A stretch of DNA of 64,000 bases from Vreelandella hamiltonii (GTDB lineage: Bacteria; Pseudomonadota; Gammaproteobacteria; Pseudomonadales; Halomonadaceae). Shown in pieces: positions 60,237 through 64,000 of the stretch. A program made the translations under genes and the position numbers. The stretch covers positions 339,775 to 403,774 of the forward strand of contig NZ_BMXN01000001.1 of assembly GCF_014651775.1 (NCBI RefSeq), given 5' to 3'. The notes under the pieces are model-generated. The model was not told the origin of the DNA. It saw only the letters and a program-made list of their open reading frames with translations, and did not search any database. Within the stretch, counting starts at the first letter, position 1, and the number at the start of each line of letters is the position of its first letter.

Positions 60237-63200
60237 TCATCGGCGCGGGCTCCAGCGTAGGTCAAGGGTACACGGCAGTTCCTGACTGAGGGCTTCTGGC
60301 ATGGGCGCCTGGTAGCCATGGCCGTGGCCACTGTCGCTAAAGCGACCCAGGCGTCTGGCTTCGGCTTCGAAGGCATTGACCGGGAACGTCTCGAAACTGC
60401 GCCCCGTGGGATGCACGACGTGATAGGTGCAGCCCGCCACCGAACGCTGGTTCCAGGTGTCGATGACATCGAATACCAGCGGAGCGTGAACGGGAATCTG
60501 GGGGTGCAGGGCCGACGGCGGCTGCCAGGCCCGGTAGCGCACGCCTGCGACGGCTTCGCCGTTGCGTCCGGTGGGGGAGAGCGGTACCTGGCGGCCATTG
60601 CAGGTCACCACGTAGCGGTCGCCGCTCATGCCGTTGACCTTCACTTCCAGGCGTTCCACCGAGGAGTCCACATAGCGGGCGGTACCGCCTGCCGTGGCTT
60701 CTTCACCCAGCACGTGCCAGGGCTCGATGGCCTGGCGCAGCTCTATGGAGAGCATGGGAGTATGCAAGCGGCCATGCACCGGGAAGCGGAACTCCCGGAA
60801 TGGCGCAAACCACTCCAACTCGAAATCGAACCCATGGTGACGCAGATCGTGCAGCACATCGTTCAGGTCTTCCCACAGGTAGTGGGGCAGCATCCAGCGG
60901 TCCTGCAGGGCACTGCCCCAGCGTACCGGGCGCGCACGGTAGGGCGTCTTCCAGCAGCGCGCCACCAGGGCGCGAATGAGCAGCGTCTGCATCAGGCCCA
61001 TACGCGCGTGGGGAGGCATTTCAAAGCCGCGCAGCTCCAGCAGCCCCAACCGGCCGCTGTCGCTGTCCGGTGAGTAGAGCTTGTCGATACAGAACTCGGC
61101 GCGGTGGGTGTTGCCGGTCAGGTCGGTGAGCAGGTGGCGCAGCAGTCGGTCCACCAGCCAGGGCTGAACGACCTCGCCTTCGGGCATCTGTTGCAGGGCG
61201 ATTTCCAGCTCGTAGAGCGCCTCGTGGCGGGCTTCATCCACTCGCGGGGCCTGACTGGTTGGGCCAATGAACAGCCCGGAAAACAGATACGACAGGCTCG
61301 GGTGGTGCTGCCAGTAGGTTACCAGACTGGCCAGCAGGTCCGGCCGACGTAGAAACGGGGAGTCCTCCGGTGTCAGGCCGCCCAGCGTGACATGGTTGCC
61401 GCCGCCGGTGCCGGTATGGCGGCCATCGACCATGAATTTTTCGGTGCCCAGCCGCGCCTGGCGGGCTTCATCGTAGAGCCGTTCGGTCTGGGCGACCAGC
61501 GCTGGCCAGCTGTCGGCCGGCATGATGTTGACCTCGATGACGCCGGGGTCCGGGGTGATCTGGAAACTGGACAGACGCGGGTCCCGGGGCGGCGCGTAGC
61601 CTTCGATCATGACTGGGCAAGCCAGCGCCTGGGCGGTTTCCTCGATGCTGCTCAACAGGTCGAGGTAGTGCTCCAGGTGAGTCAGCGGTGGCAGGAAGAC
61701 ATGCAGGCGGCCCTCACGAGGCTCGACGCACAGGCTGGTATGGATCACCTTGTGTTCGCGGTCGTCGGCGGCGCTTGGCTGCTGCTGAACGGCTTCGCCT
61801 TCCGGGTGGCTATGGCTGGGATGCAGGCTCTGGCCATGGCGCTCGGCGCTGGTGAAGCGATGCTGTTCGGCATTGCGGCGCGCCACTTCCCCGTGAATGT
61901 CGCCCAGCGCAGGTCGCGGTGCAAACAGCGACTGGGGCTGCGGCTGCTCTTCCGGGTCGGCCCAGGGGAGCGCCGACAGCGGCAGACGCAGGCCCATGGG
62001 GGAGTCGCCTGGCACCAGGAACAGGTGATCGCGTTTGAGCGGCCAACGGCCGCTTTCCCAGCGATGAGACTGGGAAATCGAGTGACGCAACGGGAGCGCA
62101 TAGCCCACGACGGCGCCCAGGTCCTGCTCCAGCAGCCGTGCCAGGCGGCGGCGTTCGGCATCGTCTTTCAGGTCGGCATTACGCGGGTCGACGCTGACCG
62201 GTAGGGTCTGCTCTTTCCAAAGGTAGTAGTAGGCATCTTCGTAGGCGGGAATCCAGTGGCGCTGCGCCACGCCCAGGCGTTCGCCCAGCGTATGGATGAA
62301 GCGCTCTACCATGGCGTTGTCGACCTTGGCGTGGGGCGCGCCTTCGGTGCTGGCCAGCCACTTGGGGTCGCGCCACAGGGGCGCGCCATCCTTGCGCCAG
62401 TAACAGGCCAGCGCCCAGCGAGGCAGCGGTTCGCCAGGGTACCACTTGCCCTGTTGCTGCTGAATGACGCTACCGGCCGCGTAGGCTTCCTGCAGTCGGG
62501 TCAGCAGCGCCTCGGCGCGCTCACGCTTGTGCTCGCCCAGCGCTTCGGTGTTCCACTGGGGGCTCTCCATGTCGTCGATGGAAACGAAGGTCGGCTCGCC
62601 CCCCATGGTCAGGCGAACATCCTGCTGCTGGAGGACTTCATCCACCTGGTCGCCCAGCGCCAGAATGGCCTGCCACTGCTGATCGCTGTAGGGGCGGGTG
62701 ACGCGCGGGTCTTCATGGATGCGCTCCACGCGCATCTCGACATCGAATTCCACTTCGCACTTGTCGGAAAAACCGGTAATGGCCGCGGCGCTGCCGGTGG
62801 TGGGGGTGGCGGCCAGCGGAATATGCCCTTCACCAGCGAACAGGCCGGAGGTGGGGTCCAGGCCCACCCAGCCTGCGCCCGGCAGGAAGACTTCGGTCCA
62901 GGCATGCAGGTCGGTAAAGTCAACCTCGGTACCGCTGGGGCCATCCAGCGCTTTGACGTCCGGGGCCAGCTGAATCAGATAGCCGGATACAAAGCGAGCC
63001 GCCAGCCCCAAATGGCGCAGGATCTGTACCAGTAACCAGGCGCTGTCGCGGCAGGAACCACTGGCCAGAGTTAGGGTTTCTTCACAGCTTTGTACGCCGG
63101 GCTCCATACGCACCAGGTAGCTGATGTCCTGTTGCAGACGCTGGTTGAGCGCCACCAGAAAATCGACGCTGGTGGTGGGCTCCCGAGGTACTTCCTTAAG

Positions 63201-63590
63201 CCATGCTTTTAGGCGCGGCCCTGCTTCGGTGACTTCCAGATAGGGGCCTAGCTCCTTGAGAAGCTCATCGGAATAATGGAACGGAATTTTTTGCGCGGCA
63301 TCGTCGAGAAAAAAGTCGAAAGGGTTGATGACCGTCATGGGGGCCACCAGCTCGACGGCAATGGTGAGTTCCTTGCGTGGCTCTGGAAACACGATACGCG
63401 CATTAAAGTTGCCAAAGGGGTCTTGCTGCCAATTCAGAAAGTGGTCATCCCCTGAAATATTCAGCGAGTAGGCATCGATATGAGTACGGCAGTGGGGGGC
63501 CGGGCGCAGGCGGACGACATGGGGTGACAGTTTGACGGGGCGGTCAAATCGATAGGTTGTGCGGTGATGCAAGGCAACGCGAATGGTCAT
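60237..63590 (-). CDS. Large transglutaminase/DUF2126 protein
   Basis: 1117 residues (COG4196 type). Residues 1-290 form a transglutaminase module with Cys in LASGSCRDSAWLL, His in DFTDLHAWTEVFLPGAG and Asp in LDPTSGLF. The remainder is DUF2126, marked by LTMGGEPTFVSIDDMESPQWN, a His-rich linker near residues 580-610, MVDGRHTGTGGGNHVTLGG and LYSPDSDSGRLGLLELRGFEMPPHARM, which looks like a glutamine-synthetase/amidoligase-type fold. First gene of the operon, 72 bases before the ATP-grasp gene. The upstream region carries a probable NtrC site. Confidence 0.9.
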   Translation of the reverse strand: MTIRVALHHRTTYRFDRPVKLSPHVVRLRPAPHCRTHIDAYSLNISGDDHFLNWQQDPFGNFNARIVFPEPRKELTIAVELVAPMTVINPFDFFLDDAAQKIPFHYSDELLKELGPYLEVTEAGPRLKAWLKEVPREPTTSVDFLVALNQRLQQDISYLVRMEPGVQSCEETLTLASGSCRDSAWLLVQILRHLGLAARFVSGYLIQLAPDVKALDGPSGTEVDFTDLHAWTEVFLPGAGWVGLDPTSGLFAGEGHIPLAATPTTGSAAAITGFSDKCEVEFDVEMRVERIHEDPRVTRPYSDQQWQAILALGDQVDEVLQQQDVRLTMGGEPTFVSIDDMESPQWNTEALGEHKRERAEALLTRLQEAYAAGSVIQQQQGKWYPGEPLPRWALACYWRKDGAPLWRDPKWLASTEGAPHAKVDNAMVERFIHTLGERLGVAQRHWIPAYEDAYYYLWKEQTLPVSVDPRNADLKDDAERRRLARLLEQDLGAVVGYALPLRHSISQSHRWESGRWPLKRDHLFLVPGDSPMGLRLPLSALPWADPEEQPQPQSLFAPRPALGDIHGEVARRNAEQHRFTSAERHGQSLHPSHSHPEGEAVQQQPSAADDREHKVIHTSLCVEPREGRLHVFLPPLTHLEHYLDLLSSIEETAQALACPVMIEGYAPPRDPRLSSFQITPDPGVIEVNIMPADSWPALVAQTERLYDEARQARLGTEKFMVDGRHTGTGGGNHVTLGGLTPEDSPFLRRPDLLASLVTYWQHHPSLSYLFSGLFIGPTSQAPRVDEARHEALYELEIALQQMPEGEVVQPWLVDRLLRHLLTDLTGNTHRAEFCIDKLYSPDSDSGRLGLLELRGFEMPPHARMGLMQTLLIRALVARCWKTPYRARPVRWGSALQDRWMLPHYLWEDLNDVLHDLRHHGFDFELEWFAPFREFRFPVHGRLHTPMLSIELRQAIEPWHVLGEEATAGGTARYVDSSVERLEVKVNGMSGDRYVVTCNGRQVPLSPTGRNGEAVAGVRYRAWQPPSALHPQIPVHAPLVFDVIDTWNQRSVAGCTYHVVHPTGRSFETFPVNAFEAEARRLGRFSDSGHGHGYQAPMPEALSQELPCTLDLRWSPRR

Positions 63591-63690
63591 GAGCCACCCT
63601 CAAATAAAAGCGTAAATTCTCGCAGCTACTGATGAACTGCGACGCAACAAGACATTTACCCAAGAGTATCGTTGGAGTTGAACTTTTTTG

Positions 63691-63708
63691 CAGCTGCAAT
63701 ATGCCCAA
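63691..63708 (-). promoter_or_regulatory. Candidate sigma-54 promoter for the transglutaminase operon
   Basis: On the minus strand, TTGGGCATATTGCAGCT has GG (63706-63705) and GC (63694-63693) ten bases apart, the essential -24/-12 spacing of sigma-54 promoters; flanking match to TGGCAC-N5-TTGC is only moderate. It lies about 100 bases before the start codon. Confidence 0.4.
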
Positions 63709-63761
63709 GGGCGTTTAAGAAGTGTGGAAAATTGTGATCGCATCGCTTTTAATTAAATCTT

Positions 63762-63776
63762 GCACCAAATTGGTGC
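63762..63776. promoter_or_regulatory. NtrC-type binding site
   Basis: GCACCAAATTGGTGC, a perfect palindrome about a central A and a near-exact match to the NtrC consensus TGCACCAAAATGGTGCA. It is some 85 bases upstream of the predicted start of transcription from the candidate sigma-54 promoter. It could instead serve a gene beyond the window, but the gene to its right appears to end toward it. Confidence 0.6.
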
Positions 63777-63866
63777 TTTTTTTCGAGAGTTTTTTTGTCA
63801 AGGCACAAGTTTGGTTCAGTGAGGGGGTGGGAAGGTATCGCGGCATTACAAAGTGGCCGCGTTTTA

Positions 63867-64000
63867 TCAAACGTGGATGCCATAGCGTTGAAATATCCCT
63901 GAATCCGTGAGACCGGCCCCCGGAAGCACTTCTAACCCACTGACCTGCATGGCAATATAGCCATTATCGCCATTCACCCAGACAGTGCCATGCCCAACAT
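63867..64000 (-). CDS. Possible 3' end of a minus-strand gene, cut by window
   Basis: An open frame runs from the window edge to TGA 63867-63869 on the minus strand and reads ...GHGTVWVNGDNGYIAMQVSGLEVLPGAG...QRYGIHV. Composition is protein-like and GC-rich compared with the AT-rich gap beside it. 44 codons are too few to name a family. Confidence 0.4.
   Translation of the reverse strand, partial: VGHGTVWVNGDNGYIAMQVSGLEVLPGAGLTDSGIFQRYGIHV

Noticed and set aside
63722..63910. 62-codon plus-strand frame near the right edge
   Set aside because: Overlaps the NtrC-type palindrome and an AT-rich intergenic stretch; no ribosome site and no protein-like composition.
1..64000. CRISPR arrays, tRNA and rRNA genes, CRISPR-associated transposon genes
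   Set aside because: No spaced direct repeats, tRNA-like cloverleafs or Cas-like proteins were found; the Tn7-like element is protein-guided.

Overview
The window looks like the chromosome of a halophilic gammaproteobacterium of the Halomonas group. This is inferred from high-GC coding DNA, an FabV-type enoyl reductase, a Pseudomonas/Halomonas-style arginine succinyltransferase (AST) operon, TRAP transporters and general gene content; no rRNA or marker gene is present to fix the genus. No tRNA, rRNA or CRISPR array was seen.

Layout. 1-26 kb is ordinary core DNA: an AbrB-type membrane protein (cut by the window edge), an ABC exporter, an oxidoreductase, an operon of an unknown protein with an MscS channel and a DUF429-like protein, a YebC-family protein, a LysE exporter, a glutathione peroxidase, fabV, an ArgR/GlxA-type regulator followed by astC-aruF-aruG-astD-astB (no astE), the mesX-mesD methionine synthase pair, a glycosyltransferase, a sodium/solute symporter with its small partner, and a stomatin/NfeD pair. 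46.4-64 kb is again core-like: a DUF305 protein behind a CueR-like promoter, a TRIC-type channel, a large AsmA/YdbH-like protein, a DUF3581 protein, a small accessory patch with a broken RNase HI gene, a DctPQM TRAP transporter, and a transglutaminase / ATP-grasp-alpha-E / transglutaminase-DUF2126 operon behind an apparent NtrC/sigma-54 control region.

Between them lies a nested insertion whose borders can be read to the base. An IS4-type insertion sequence (26087-46334; 9-bp target duplication ACCTTAGGC) is itself split by an 18.8-kb Tn7-like transposon (27269-46086; 5-bp target duplication CTGCT). Removing the transposon and one CTGCT copy restores a 418-codon transposase in frame. The transposon carries tnsA-tnsB-tnsC-tniQ and a TnsF-like protein (zinc ribbons plus a tyrosine-recombinase-like C-terminal half without a visible catalytic set). 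At the opposite end an inward-facing gene resembles tnsE. Its termini (TGTCATTTTCAG / TGTCATTTCCAA) resemble Tn5053/Tn402 ends, with a TGCGAC core exactly 19 bp in from each end. tnsC is frameshifted just after Walker A, so this copy is probably immobile.

The cargo (33.5-44.1 kb), more AT-rich than the flanks, couples metal handling (Zn/Cd/Pb P-type ATPase, MerR regulator, ZIP transporter, CDF exporter with a frameshifted tail, BASS-family transporter) to cell-envelope functions (L,D-transpeptidase, Lnt, LspA, M23 peptidase, DsbA-like protein). The ATPase and the CDF exporter share a near-identical MerR-type promoter with a 19-bp spacer, so one regulator likely controls both.
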